Positions 34,108 to 42,533 of a stretch of 64,000 nucleotides of DNA are shown piece after piece (position 1 is the first letter of the stretch; each line of letters begins with the position of its first letter). The DNA comes from Bacteriovorax stolpii (GTDB lineage: Bacteria > Bdellovibrionota > Bacteriovoracia > Bacteriovoracales > Bacteriovoracaceae). The translations under genes and the position numbers were made by a program. The stretch spans positions 19,114-83,113 of the forward strand of contig CAMDQH010000005.1 of NCBI GenBank assembly GCA_945905815.1. Reading direction: 5' to 3'. Below the pieces are notes generated by a model. That model saw only the letters and a list, made by a program, of their open reading frames with translations. It did no database searches and was not told where the DNA came from.

Positions 34108-34242
34108 ATGACTACGGAAAAACTAAAGCAGCTTAGTGAGAGAAGTAAAAAAGCCCTTATTGATATGAAGCAGGGGGCACAGGAAACAATTAACAAGATT
34201 AGGGGTAATATCCGTAAAGGTGACCAGAAAAAAGAGCACTGA
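34108..34242 (+). CDS. Small basic protein, 44 residues
   Basis: A 44-residue reading frame with GGAGGG six bases before the ATG. The product is a charged amphipathic helix rich in Lys and Gln (M-T-T-E-K-L-K-Q-L-S-E-R-S-K-K-A) ending K-G-D-Q-K-K-E-H. No known family. A sigma-54-like promoter lies just upstream, as for the BON gene further on, so it may be part of the same stress or developmental response. The 285 bases after it hold the next promoter and no gene I can support. Confidence 0.5.
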   Translation: MTTEKLKQLSERSKKALIDMKQGAQETINKIRGNIRKGDQKKEH

Positions 34243-34471
34243 CCTGTTCAAGTTGCAACGATGATGAGGGCGTTCATGGCCTAATCAAACGTTCGGACAT
34301 GATATGTTCTACTCATTGTTGTAGCCAAAGTGTTCTTCAAATAGATACTGGGTAAATTTTTGACAAACGATAAAGATACCAGAGAGTTGATGGTTTGCTT
34401 TTAATTTTTTTTGAAAAGAATAAAAGATTAATTATGCATGTTACATTTTGCCCCAAAATAAACAACTTTAT

Positions 34472-34488
34472 CTGGCGAGATAATTGCA
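34472..34488 (+). promoter_or_regulatory. Sigma-54-like promoter before the BON genes
   Basis: CTGGCGAGATAATTGCA has GG at 34474-34475 and GC at 34486-34487 with ten bases between, matching Y-TGGC-N8-TTGC-W. A start site about 12 bases downstream would give a short leader before the ATG at 34528. The -24 half departs from GGCAC after the C. Confidence 0.55.
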
Positions 34489-34527
34489 ACTGCTTTTTGT
34501 GGCACTGATCATTTTCAGGGAGTTTTT

Positions 34528-35157
34528 ATGTATTGGGATAATAAAGAACGTAAAAGTAAGAAACATAAAGTCAGTCATAACGGTTTTCGTCAGACACATG
34601 GTGGCAGCAATCAGTTTCCTGGTGGTGAATGGGGGACCAGTAGTGAATTTGGACATTACTGCGATTACCATGAATCAGATTCCTCTAATAGGTTCCATGA
34701 GGAAAACGATGTTGAGCGTAGTTCACGAGATGATAATCTTTATGATCGAGAATATAATCGTTCGCGTTTTGCTGAACCATATACGACCGGGCAATTTGCC
34801 CGTAGCCAGTATGGTTTGGGAGGTCAATACCAAAGTGATCTATTTAACATCTCTGGCACAGGATGGGGGCCGAGAGAGGGAGGAAATATTGGGAAAGGAC
34901 CAAAAGGGTATAAGCGATCTGATGAAAGGATTCACGAAGAAGTGTGTGAAGCTCTTTATCGAAATCAGATTGTGAATGCCTCTAACATAGAAGTTAAAGT
35001 CGAAGGTGGTGTTGTTATACTCTCAGGCACCGTTGCAAGTCGCTATGCCAAACGCGAAGTTGAAAATTGCATCGAAAATCTTTCTGGTATTGTGGATATT
35101 CGTAATGAAATCCAACTGAAAGATTTTGTTAATGAAAAAAAACACCAGGAGCACTAA
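34528..35157 (+). CDS. BON-domain protein with hydrophilic N-terminus
   Basis: A 209-residue protein with a good GGGAG Shine-Dalgarno. Residues 1-125 are low-complexity and hydrophilic (Arg, Ser, Asn, Gly, Tyr and His rich) with a G-K-G-P-K-G-Y-K-R motif at the end. Residues about 130-200 form one BON domain (R-I-H-E-E-V-C-E-A-L, I-E-V-K-V-E-G-G-V-V-I-L-S-G-T-V, R-Y-A-K-R-E-V-E-N). BON domains bind phospholipids or envelope polymers and are common in osmotic-stress proteins. No signal peptide; the disordered N-terminus and paired gene suggest a cytosolic stress protein. Confidence 0.82.
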   Translation: MYWDNKERKSKKHKVSHNGFRQTHGGSNQFPGGEWGTSSEFGHYCDYHESDSSNRFHEENDVERSSRDDNLYDREYNRSRFAEPYTTGQFARSQYGLGGQYQSDLFNISGTGWGPREGGNIGKGPKGYKRSDERIHEEVCEALYRNQIVNASNIEVKVEGGVVILSGTVASRYAKREVENCIENLSGIVDIRNEIQLKDFVNEKKHQEH

Positions 35158-35160
35158 TGT

Positions 35161-35583
35161 ATGAATTTAAATAAATTGTCCAGAGTCAGCTACAAAGATG
35201 ATGATCATTCACGGTTTTCAGGGCCTGAATACTTAGACAGAGTATCGTTAAGTAAGGGCTTAAATAATTTAAAAGTACCTGGTATTCGCCATGGTAAAGG
35301 TCCTAAAGGTTATCAACGGCCCGACGCTAGAATATATGAAGATATTTGCGAAACACTCTTAAATGATCCGGTTATAAATGCGACAGACATTGAAATAGAG
35401 GTACATGATGGAATCGTTACCCTCAGGGGGGCAATTGATGGGCGTGCGATGAAAAAAGAAGTGGAGACATGTATTGAACACATTCCCGGGGTTAAAGATG
35501 TATTTAATATGATCGATCTTTATGAATTCAGTGATGCCGGTGCTAATGGATTGGTCAAAAATCAGGCACGCATTCAGCCCTAA
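35161..35583 (+). CDS. BON-domain protein, paralogue
   Basis: A 140-residue paralogue starting 3 bp after the upstream stop. It repeats the G-K-G-P-K-G-Y-Q-R-P-D motif and has one BON domain (R-I-Y-E-D-I-C-E-T-L-L, I-E-I-E-V-H-D-G-I-V-T-L-R-G-A-I, V-E-T-C-I-E-H-I-P-G-V-K-D-V). It has a shorter hydrophilic head. The pair most likely arose by tandem duplication and is expressed from the promoter upstream of the first gene. Confidence 0.82.
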   Translation: MNLNKLSRVSYKDDDHSRFSGPEYLDRVSLSKGLNNLKVPGIRHGKGPKGYQRPDARIYEDICETLLNDPVINATDIEIEVHDGIVTLRGAIDGRAMKKEVETCIEHIPGVKDVFNMIDLYEFSDAGANGLVKNQARIQP

Positions 35584-35667
35584 CTGTCAAAAATATATAC
35601 ATGAAATAAACTCTCATCCCTCCGATTCTTTTGGTCGATAGGAATATATGTATTCGGGGGGAGACTA

Positions 35668-36909
35668 ATGAAGCCTTACCATTTTTATGTCGCATTCAAT
35701 CCACTATTTAATGAAGATAGTAATTGGAAAACTCAGGCACATGAGTTTTATCAAACGCTGAAATTTAAAAAAGAAAAAAATAAAGATGCTCACATGTACT
35801 GGGGCAAAATTCAAATTTCTGAACATTCTGAATCTTTGAATATGAAAACTTTTGAGCAAGTCGTTTCAGAAAATAGCGAAGTTCAAATGGATAGCCATCT
35901 TTTCATTACTGACTACCAACATATGTGGGTTGGTAAAGTTGCAGATGTTCTAAAAGAAATCCCAGATTCTGAGAACACATTAGCCTTCTATAAAAATAAA
36001 AAAGTTGAAGTTTGGTTTAAAGTCGTTGATTTTGATTTAATTTCAAATAATGCGGCTGAGACATTGGCCATCCTTAGCCGTCTCCATGTCGAAAATGAGT
36101 ATTACAATTACAAAATTAAAGAGATGACTCCGTTCACTAGTGGCATTCGATTCCCCATGATTATTCAGGACAAGACTCAGGAAAGATATTTTAAATCGAT
36201 CAGCAATGATTATGGTCTTCGAATTTTAAAAGAAAACCCGTTATTAACAACTAAGGGCGAGGCAATGAAATTGAATAGCGTTATTCATTCATTTGTTATT
36301 CCCGAAGATACCTTCCGTCGTATACCTGAATATATCAGGACGCAGATTATTCATGCCGAAATTCTTCTTCTTGAAGCCCAGGCCGGAGGAAAGAAAGATC
36401 GGTATAAATTAGAACAGGCAATGTTGACTTATTTGAAATGTCTTGAAAGCTTGTTAAATGAAACATTCGTTGCTTATCTTAAAAGAGAGGAGGGTCATCG
36501 CATTTGGGTTACCAAAGATTGCTCTGCCCCCAAGTTTATAAGGTCGGTTTTAGATAAGGATAAAAGTTCATTAATCAGGCTTAAAGATTCAAAAGAAGTA
36601 TTTAATCTTTCTCAAATTAAAATGTTGCTTGATACCCCTTCGTTCTTTCCTCATACCTCACTTGATTTTGTTTTTAGAGGAAAAAAAAGCTTTTGGGAAT
36701 ATTGTCGACTAGAACTAAGGCCGACTTTGAAGAATGAATCTTTGATTGAATTAAAAAATCTTCTTTCGACACATGCACATGTTAAGGCTCATGACCGTGA
36801 ACTACTCTTAGTTAGAAATATACTTCTTGGAGTTGGCGGCAAAGGCGTCTTTAATAATATAATTGAATCTTGGTATAAAATTCCAGCGGCTAAAAATAAA
36901 GCTGCTTAG
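35668..36909 (+). CDS. Hypothetical cytosolic protein
   Basis: A 413-residue protein with GGGGGGAGA before its ATG, no signal peptide and no membrane segments. It is mixed alpha/beta in the first half; the second half (about 230-270) is helical with E-A-Q-A-G-G-K-K-D-R-Y-K-L-E-Q-A-M and conserved-looking charged helices, a pattern faintly like HEPN domains but without a clear R-x4-6-H. I recognise no family. It is convergent with the trypsin-like lipoprotein gene. Confidence 0.6.
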   Translation: MKPYHFYVAFNPLFNEDSNWKTQAHEFYQTLKFKKEKNKDAHMYWGKIQISEHSESLNMKTFEQVVSENSEVQMDSHLFITDYQHMWVGKVADVLKEIPDSENTLAFYKNKKVEVWFKVVDFDLISNNAAETLAILSRLHVENEYYNYKIKEMTPFTSGIRFPMIIQDKTQERYFKSISNDYGLRILKENPLLTTKGEAMKLNSVIHSFVIPEDTFRRIPEYIRTQIIHAEILLLEAQAGGKKDRYKLEQAMLTYLKCLESLLNETFVAYLKREEGHRIWVTKDCSAPKFIRSVLDKDKSSLIRLKDSKEVFNLSQIKMLLDTPSFFPHTSLDFVFRGKKSFWEYCRLELRPTLKNESLIELKNLLSTHAHVKAHDRELLLVRNILLGVGGKGVFNNIIESWYKIPAAKNKAA

Positions 36910-36913
36910 TTGC

Positions 36914-37732
36914 TTACAGCAGCTGCCCTATTGTTTTCTGGATATAGTCAGTTGAAAAAGCAAAACCTTTAGTCTTTGACTTAATTCTATCAATAAGCTC
37001 ATCATTGGGATCTCTTATTCTATTGTTCGAAGATGCAAAAATGAGCCCAATAACATTTTGATTTTCATCTAAAACTGGTGACCCTGAGTTTCCAGAGATC
37101 ACAGGACAGTCACCTAACTGGGCGACCCCGTACTTAGCGATCAGCTTATCCACTTTGCATTCTAGTTTAGTGATTCGAGCATTAAATCCGCCCATTTGGT
37201 CAACTACAACTGGAAATACTTTTGAGCCTGGTTTAATGCCTCCCTTGACCAACTTCAGTGGAGTCAGAGGAATTTTCCAGTCTAATTTAACAAGAGCAAA
37301 ATCATTGTCTCCATCACGATAAAAATGTCTCCCATCTTGACGATTATCACGCCACAGGATTTCTGAGCACTGGGCAGTATACGATAGGCCATGGGCCGGA
37401 AATACAAAAAACAAACCCGAACAGATTTTTTTTAGACTAAATTTCTGGCCATACACGCAATGTGTGTTTGTCATAACGACATCTTGTGAAATAAGAAAAG
37501 CTGAACATGTGGAACTGTTATTTGCATCCTCAAAATTAATGGCGAACATACGAGCAATTCCTTCAGGGCAAAAATCCGCGTCGCTACAAGTGATATTTTG
37601 ATTCGCTAGTATAAGTGACATCTGTTCTGCAGTAATTCGAATTTTTTGTCGGGCTATGCTTTTAGACTCAGGTTTTCCACACGCGCTAAATAGAACAGCT
37701 ATACTGATAAGGAGAAGGATCTTGAGTTTCAT
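36914..37732 (-). CDS. Trypsin-like serine protease lipoprotein
   Basis: A 272-residue product from the ATG at 37732, with lipobox V-L-F-S-A-C. It contains the S1 triad: His91 in M-T-N-T-H-C-V, Asp144 in D-N-D-F-A-L-V and Ser216 in S-G-N-S-G-S-P-V-L, with several cysteines. The serine block G-N-S-G-S-P in place of G-D-S-G-G-P is usual for bacterial V8/DegP-like branches. Anchored in the envelope, it would act on periplasmic or external proteins. Frames upstream of 37732 are open but give no signal peptide. Confidence 0.88.
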   Translation of the reverse strand: MKLKILLLISIAVLFSACGKPESKSIARQKIRITAEQMSLILANQNITCSDADFCPEGIARMFAINFEDANNSSTCSAFLISQDVVMTNTHCVYGQKFSLKKICSGLFFVFPAHGLSYTAQCSEILWRDNRQDGRHFYRDGDNDFALVKLDWKIPLTPLKLVKGGIKPGSKVFPVVVDQMGGFNARITKLECKVDKLIAKYGVAQLGDCPVISGNSGSPVLDENQNVIGLIFASSNNRIRDPNDELIDRIKSKTKGFAFSTDYIQKTIGQLL

Positions 37733-37800
37733 TGTGGAAGTACATATCCCAGAAAGGGATTTATAAATGATGTTATGTAAAAGATTTACGGTTAGGGTAA

Positions 37801-37828
37801 CTAAAACAGGCCACCCTCGAGTGGCCTG
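37801..37828 (-). terminator. Intrinsic terminator after the micro-ORF
   Basis: CAGGCCAC (37807-37814) pairs perfectly with GTGGCCTG (37821-37828) across a 6-base loop. Read on the minus strand the hairpin is followed by TTTTAG. It lies before, not after, the trypsin-like gene, so it terminates a transcript starting further right, where the only candidate is the 24-residue ORF. Confidence 0.75.
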
Positions 37829-37860
37829 ATTCAATGGTTTATAATAAGAAAGTGATTAAC

Positions 37861-37935
37861 CTAGCCTGGACTGAAATCCTGAAGCTCAAGCATAATCATA
37901 TGGCACCAACTAAGATATGTGGTTTCTGATTTCAT
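37861..37935 (-). CDS. 24-residue micro-ORF with strong Shine-Dalgarno
   Basis: TTAGGAGGT lies 7 bases before an ATG that opens a 24-codon frame (M-K-S-E-T-T-Y-L-S-W, then C-H-M-I-M-L-E-L-Q-D-F-S-P-G). The stop TAG is followed, after about 30 bases, by a perfect intrinsic terminator. A weak -35/-10 pair (TTGTAG, then TAATGA) lies upstream. The three features together make a minimal one-gene transcription unit. The peptide is amphipathic with one Trp, Cys and His; it matches no precursor or toxin family that I know. Could also be the leader of a small RNA. Confidence 0.55.
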   Translation of the reverse strand: MKSETTYLSWCHMIMLELQDFSPG

Positions 37936-38099
37936 TATACGTACCTCCTAATCAAAAAACCGTCCCGCGAACAAACTCATTATGCGGTCGAATTGAAAAT
38001 CTACAAAGCCTCATCAACTATCATGAACTTATAGATGAAGTGATAAAATGAAATCTATTGAAAAAAGGGGGTTTTGCCCTCAATGTATGGCAAAGGGGG

Positions 38100-38471
38100 C
38101 TAAAGACCGTTAATTATCAGATCGGCAGTTGCCTTATTACATGCCATCGGGATGTTATAAACAGCTGCTATTCTTAATAGTGCCTTTACGTCTACGTCAT
38201 GCGGGTGTGGAGCAAGGGGATCCCAGAAAAATACGACGGCATTAATGCGGCCTTCTGCAATGCCTGCACCGATTTGTTGATCTCCGCCAAGGGGACCACT
38301 TTTATACTTAGTAATGGGCAGGCCTGTTACATCCTCAATCCGCTTGCCGGTTGTACCTGTGGCAAAAAGTTCAAAAGTAGAAAGCTTCACGTAGTGGGTC
38401 TTAGACCATTCAATCATGTCATCTTTAAGATTATCGTGAGCAATAAGGGCGATGTTTTTTTTCAATTTCAT
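38100..38471 (-). CDS. mgsA: Methylglyoxal synthase
   Basis: A 123-residue protein with the family's motifs: I-A-L-I-A-H-D-N at the N-terminus, A-T-G-T-T-G for phosphate binding, G-P-L-G-G-D-Q-Q-I-G-A with the catalytic Asp, and F-F-W-D-P-L followed by H-P-H-D-V-D-V-K-A-L-L-R. It converts dihydroxyacetone phosphate to methylglyoxal, relieving sugar-phosphate stress. It is slightly shorter than the E. coli enzyme (152 residues). It follows a small membrane ORF by 7 bp. Confidence 0.95.
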   Translation of the reverse strand: MKLKKNIALIAHDNLKDDMIEWSKTHYVKLSTFELFATGTTGKRIEDVTGLPITKYKSGPLGGDQQIGAGIAEGRINAVVFFWDPLAPHPHDVDVKALLRIAAVYNIPMACNKATADLIINGL

Positions 38472-38478
38472 TTGAAGA

Positions 38479-38595
38479 TCAGATCCCCATGAATGATGAG
38501 AAAAATTGGACGTGAAATATCAGGACAACAATGACAAGTGCTATAATTCTTAAAAACCAATCTTGATTTGAGAACTTATCAATTACTTTTTCCAT
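38479..38595 (-). CDS. Small single-pass membrane protein, 38 residues
   Basis: A 38-residue frame just upstream of mgsA. A charged N-terminus (M-E-K-V-I-D-K-F-S-N-Q-D-W) is followed by a clear membrane helix (F-L-R-I-I-A-L-V-I-V-V-L-I-F). No strong Shine-Dalgarno is seen, so support is the helix and the tight 7-bp spacing to mgsA. The flanking 180 bases up to selU hold nothing else I can support. Confidence 0.4.
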   Translation of the reverse strand: MEKVIDKFSNQDWFLRIIALVIVVLIFHVQFFSSFMGI

Positions 38596-38779
38596 TTGGC
38601 ATTCATATAAAAAATAGAATCGGATATCAAGGACTCAGTTCGCCAAAAAGAATAGATTGACCTCTTACTACCAAAGATCAATGGATTAGAAGATGTCAGT
38701 TCTTATATTGAAAGATTTAATTATAAATTTTATATGGTTTCTAGATGAATAAAAGATTGATTGCTTTGCCGAAAGAAAT

Positions 38780-39823
38780 CTACCGATTCTTGGATGCTAT
38801 GCTGTCAGAAATAAATTCTAGGATTTCATTTGTTGAGCCTTCAAATATAATCTGACTTGCTTGGCGTTTAATATCTCTTTCATAGAAAGGGTCATAGTAA
38901 TAACGAAGTAGGGCGCTGATCCAACCCGCATGTGAATCGATGGTTTTTGGTTTCTCAAAGGCAAGCTTTAATTCTTCTGTCACTTCCTTGAATCTTGCTC
39001 CACCAAGGCGTCTAGCTATTCGCTCTAGTGCATTATTCATAGTCAAGAATTCTGACGCGACAACGTATTCCTCAAAAATATTTTTAATCCGAGTCTCTTC
39101 ATTACTTTTTAAAACGATGAGGGGAGAGTTTCGCATATGCAAAAAAAATCTTTTTGGAATAGTGAGCTTCCCTATGACAGCACTTTCATCTTCAACAATT
39201 GTAAAATCTTGTGCCTTCATCATCTCTAAGGATAGTTCGTTCTCAAAACGAACCTGACTTGGTTGAACACCATTGTCTCCAAAAGCGGAACCACGATGTG
39301 AAGCGAGCTTTTCCAGATCAATTGCATTTTTAATTTGATGAAGAACTTGCGTTTTGCCTGAACCGGTACAACCACCGAGGCGAAATAGCGGCAGTAAAGG
39401 AGCTTCTTCAATTTTCGACAGAAAAAAACGTCGCATTTTCTTAAAGCCACCTTCAATTGGTTGCCTCTCAATTCCGGCTTCTCTCATCCATTGACAACTT
39501 ATTTGTGAGCGAAGGCCTCCGCGAAAACAAAAGACCTGAGTTTCAGGATTAGCATTGATGTAATTTGCCCAGGCCTCAATTCTAGATTGTTTTATGGCGC
39601 CACTTACAAGTTCGTGACCAAGTTTCATGGCCGCTGCTTGGCCCTTCTCTTTATAGCAGGTTCCAACCAAAGTTCTTTCTTCATCATTCATGATTGGGAG
39701 ATTTATTGAATGAGGAAGGGAGCCTTCTTTGAATTCAACAGGAGACCTGACATCTATCAGTGGTGTCGAAGCAAGGAATAATTTTTTTAAAGCTGTGTCA
39801 TTCCACATAGACGTAGAACTCAC
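38780..39823 (-). CDS. selU: tRNA 2-selenouridine synthase
   Basis: A 347-residue SelU/MnmH. The N-terminal rhodanese domain has I-D-V-R-S-P-V-E-F and the catalytic Cys in F-C-F-R-G-G-L-R-S; the C-terminal P-loop domain has G-G-C-T-G-S-G-K-T-Q at about residue 147. It replaces sulfur by selenium in 2-thiouridine at the wobble position of certain tRNAs, using selenophosphate. It overlaps selD by 26 bp and would be translated from the same transcript. Confidence 0.95.
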   Translation of the reverse strand: MSSTSMWNDTALKKLFLASTPLIDVRSPVEFKEGSLPHSINLPIMNDEERTLVGTCYKEKGQAAAMKLGHELVSGAIKQSRIEAWANYINANPETQVFCFRGGLRSQISCQWMREAGIERQPIEGGFKKMRRFFLSKIEEAPLLPLFRLGGCTGSGKTQVLHQIKNAIDLEKLASHRGSAFGDNGVQPSQVRFENELSLEMMKAQDFTIVEDESAVIGKLTIPKRFFLHMRNSPLIVLKSNEETRIKNIFEEYVVASEFLTMNNALERIARRLGGARFKEVTEELKLAFEKPKTIDSHAGWISALLRYYYDPFYERDIKRQASQIIFEGSTNEILEFISDSIASKNR

Positions 39824-40835
39824 TTTGTTTCTCTACCGAACCTACGATATTAGTTTTAGGAAATGCCAATTTGAGTTTTTTAAGAATTCCCTGGGCCGAT
39901 TCAGGGGAGACACTCAACAAAAGACCACCACTGGTTTGTGGATCAAAATAAATTTGTTTTTCAACTTCATCAATATTTTGAAACTGAATTACATCTTGTG
40001 TGTATTCGGCATTACTACGATGGGCCTTAGTCAGATTTGAAGCCTTGAGTGATGCCAGAGTCAGATCAAAAAGAGGCAAACTTTTGTGTGAGAATTTAAG
40101 CGAAACGTTTGAGGCCTTGGCGACTTGATAGCTATGCCCGGCAAGTCCAAAACCTGTCACATCGGTTGCTGCATGAATTTGCTTAAGTTCTTCAGTTGAA
40201 AGGTAATCAATGACGTTATTTAAACGCTTCATGGATGAGAGGGCCTCTTTAGCATCAGATTCAGAATAGGTTTCTTTTTTTATGCCAGCACAGATTGTAC
40301 CCGTACCAAGTGGCTTGGTCAGAATTAGGGTGTCGCCAACTTTAGCTCCTTCATTGGACCAGACGTGCTTGGTAGAAACGAGACCGGTAACTGAAAGACC
40401 AAATTTAAGTGTGTCATCATCAATAGAATGCCCTCCCACTAGAGAGGCTTTCGCTTCAGTCATAATATCGCAGGCACCTTGTAAAACTTCCTGGATTACG
40501 TGATATTCCATGGTCGCCATTGGTGCCGCCAGAATGGCCAGACACGTCTTAGGCGTGCCTCCCATGGCATAAACATCGCTTAAGGCATTGGCAGCAGCTA
40601 TGGCACCAAATGTATAAGGTGAATCAACTATAGGTGTAAAGAAGTCCAGTGTCTGAACCAAGGAAATATTCTCATCGATTTTAAAGATCGCAGCATCATC
40701 AAAATGATCGCCATCAATCAGAACACCGGGAATTTTGGGCGGAAATTTAACACCGGAAAGGATTTCTTTTAAAACCATCGCCGGAACTTTGGCAGCACAG
40801 CCGCCTTTTTTCACTGTTTGGGTAAGTTTTATCAT
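39798..40835 (-). CDS. selD: Selenide, water dikinase
   Basis: A 345-residue SelD. The N-terminal catalytic loop reads K-K-G-G-C-A-A-K-V, with Cys13 where some homologues use selenocysteine. The D-D-A-A-I-F metal motif near residue 45, G-G-T-P-K-T-C-L-A, L-V-G-G-H-S-I-D-D and D-P-Q-T-S-G-G-L-L follow. It makes selenophosphate from selenide and ATP. Only the tRNA-selenation partner SelU is adjacent; no SelA/SelB or selenocysteine tRNA is visible in the window. Confidence 0.95.
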   Translation of the reverse strand: MIKLTQTVKKGGCAAKVPAMVLKEILSGVKFPPKIPGVLIDGDHFDDAAIFKIDENISLVQTLDFFTPIVDSPYTFGAIAAANALSDVYAMGGTPKTCLAILAAPMATMEYHVIQEVLQGACDIMTEAKASLVGGHSIDDDTLKFGLSVTGLVSTKHVWSNEGAKVGDTLILTKPLGTGTICAGIKKETYSESDAKEALSSMKRLNNVIDYLSTEELKQIHAATDVTGFGLAGHSYQVAKASNVSLKFSHKSLPLFDLTLASLKASNLTKAHRSNAEYTQDVIQFQNIDEVEKQIYFDPQTSGGLLLSVSPESAQGILKKLKLAFPKTNIVGSVEKQSEFYVYVE

Positions 40836-40868
40836 TTACCATTTATACTCGAAGGTTTAGGTTCCTGT

Positions 40869-42029
40869 ATGGCCAAAAAATTACCTTCTGGACTCAAATT
40901 GATGGGGATTTCCCCGAATATATTGCTTAAGAATGTGGAGAACACTGCTCCATTTTTATTTCAGGGTGAAATTGAGACTTCCGGGCCTAATCGAGCCTAT
41001 CTGGCCAAGCTGGTCTTTTATAAGAAGAATCTGAAAGCTTTGGCCCATATCGATTTAACGGAATACTTCCATTTATGCCTGGCCGCTCATTGGGCCTCTG
41101 CAGGAACCTTTGTTCCAACAGATGTGGATAACCAAATTCGCGAAGGCTTGTGGCGCCATGAGACAGTTGGTGCACACATTCAAAAGATGGCGAAACTGAC
41201 GATTGAATCCTGGCAATGGGATTATGAACAGGTCACGAATCGTAAGTCTTATAACTCTGCTAGTAGTCAGGTGATGAGTACACACGAAGGAACTTGGCTT
41301 TCAGTTGCTATTGGCGCCTACAATGCTCTGATAAAAAATAAATTCCCTAAGCTTGCCCAAGATGTAGCAGATGTGATTTTGGCCGAAATTGATAAGGAAG
41401 AAAAACTTCTGCTTGAACTCAGAGAAAAAAAAGATCACATTAATTTTTTGCGTTCAACTGCGCTGATGGCGCATAACTTTGGTGATCTTGATCGGGTAAT
41501 AGATCAGTGGCAAATGAGTCCTGATGATCCATTTCATCAGCGAATTTACAAATTAGGTCATAATTTGAATGCGAATTATTCCCCAGTTCTGGTTTATGCA
41601 GGGCAGGTGAATAAAGCTTTTCTAGCTAATGAGAATCACCGACATATGTCAATGAGGCAGCCTAGAGGCATCAGGAAATCTCATAAATTTCTTATTCCTG
41701 TTGGCCCGTTTATGGATGATTGGGGGAAAGTCTTAGGGGAGAGTAATGTTCTTTCTCCGATAGAGAAGATCGAAATTATTGCGGCTTTTCATGATGGTTA
41801 CAATCGGCAAGACCTGGCGTTTGGATATATCCGGGCATTCAAAGGACTCATCAGCGCACTTCCACAAGGACTCGAAAGTCTAGAACGGGATTTGCCGTTT
41901 GATTTCTATCAAACATTAAAAAAATCTAAGTTTGCGACGATGGCCGAGCAGTCAAAAGATGAATTTGAAGACATATTTAAAAATAAACTCGAAGAATTTG
42001 TTTGTCCGATGACTCAGATTAAATTCTAG
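40869..42029 (+). CDS. Hypothetical protein, conserved-looking
   Basis: A 386-residue cytosolic protein from the ATG at 40869; the frame is open 17 codons upstream but only from a TTG overlapping the divergent selD start. Mostly helical, with no signal peptide, membrane helix or catalytic motif that I recognise. The middle has charged helices (A-E-I-D-K-E-E-K-L-L-L-E-L-R-E-K-K) and a basic stretch (M-S-M-R-Q-P-R-G-I-R-K-S-H-K). It could be a family restricted to this lineage. Confidence 0.65.
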   Translation: MAKKLPSGLKLMGISPNILLKNVENTAPFLFQGEIETSGPNRAYLAKLVFYKKNLKALAHIDLTEYFHLCLAAHWASAGTFVPTDVDNQIREGLWRHETVGAHIQKMAKLTIESWQWDYEQVTNRKSYNSASSQVMSTHEGTWLSVAIGAYNALIKNKFPKLAQDVADVILAEIDKEEKLLLELREKKDHINFLRSTALMAHNFGDLDRVIDQWQMSPDDPFHQRIYKLGHNLNANYSPVLVYAGQVNKAFLANENHRHMSMRQPRGIRKSHKFLIPVGPFMDDWGKVLGESNVLSPIEKIEIIAAFHDGYNRQDLAFGYIRAFKGLISALPQGLESLERDLPFDFYQTLKKSKFATMAEQSKDEFEDIFKNKLEEFVCPMTQIKF

Positions 42030-42142
42030 GCACAATCAATAAATACAAGCACTTAATACTGGTTAAAATCAAGATCTTAAGTGTAAGGCTTTGTTCCTAC
42101 ATAGGGTCTAGTGATTTTGATTCAAGTGAGCTAAAAAATTAT

Positions 42143-42499
42143 ATGAAAAAATACCTTATAATACTTCTCGTTCTCATTTCTTTTCAGGCCTTCACAATAA
42201 CTGAGGACTACCGATGTAGTGTTCGCCAGTACACTGTGGATATAACAATTACTCAAGATACTTCAACTAGTATGTGGCTTAGTGAATATCATAATGTTCT
42301 TGCCATGGGGTATGCGAAGTCAATTGAAAGAAAAGATGGCAAAACAATTTATCACTTCTATCCTCAGTTAGGGCCAACTGATTATACTTTTAAAACTCAA
42401 GATACGATTGATTTACCAAAAAAACTTTCTGGTTGGATTCATGTTAATGCCCCATTTTTTGTTTTGTGGGATAAATTGGAATGCACGAGAACTTACTAA
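42143..42499 (+). CDS. Small secreted hypothetical protein
   Basis: A 118-residue product with a signal peptide (K-K-Y-L-I-I-L-L-V-L-I-S-F-Q-A-F) and a beta-rich mature domain with two cysteines (Y-R-C-S and L-E-C-T) that probably form a disulfide. No known family. It is convergent with the lipoprotein gene at 42534. Confidence 0.6.
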   Translation: MKKYLIILLVLISFQAFTITEDYRCSVRQYTVDITITQDTSTSMWLSEYHNVLAMGYAKSIERKDGKTIYHFYPQLGPTDYTFKTQDTIDLPKKLSGWIHVNAPFFVLWDKLECTRTY

Positions 42500-42533
42500 G
42501 CCGTACGGCCTTTATTATAGGGGTAATGAATTT

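Noticed and set aside
36450..36520. HEPN toxin domain in the 413-residue hypothetical protein
   Set aside because: Helical pattern only; the R-x4-6-H motif and an antitoxin partner are missing.
38048..38113. A 21-codon plus-strand frame with a C-P-x-C motif overlapping the end of mgsA
   Set aside because: No good Shine-Dalgarno, opposite to and overlapping mgsA, and too short for a zinc ribbon; likely chance.
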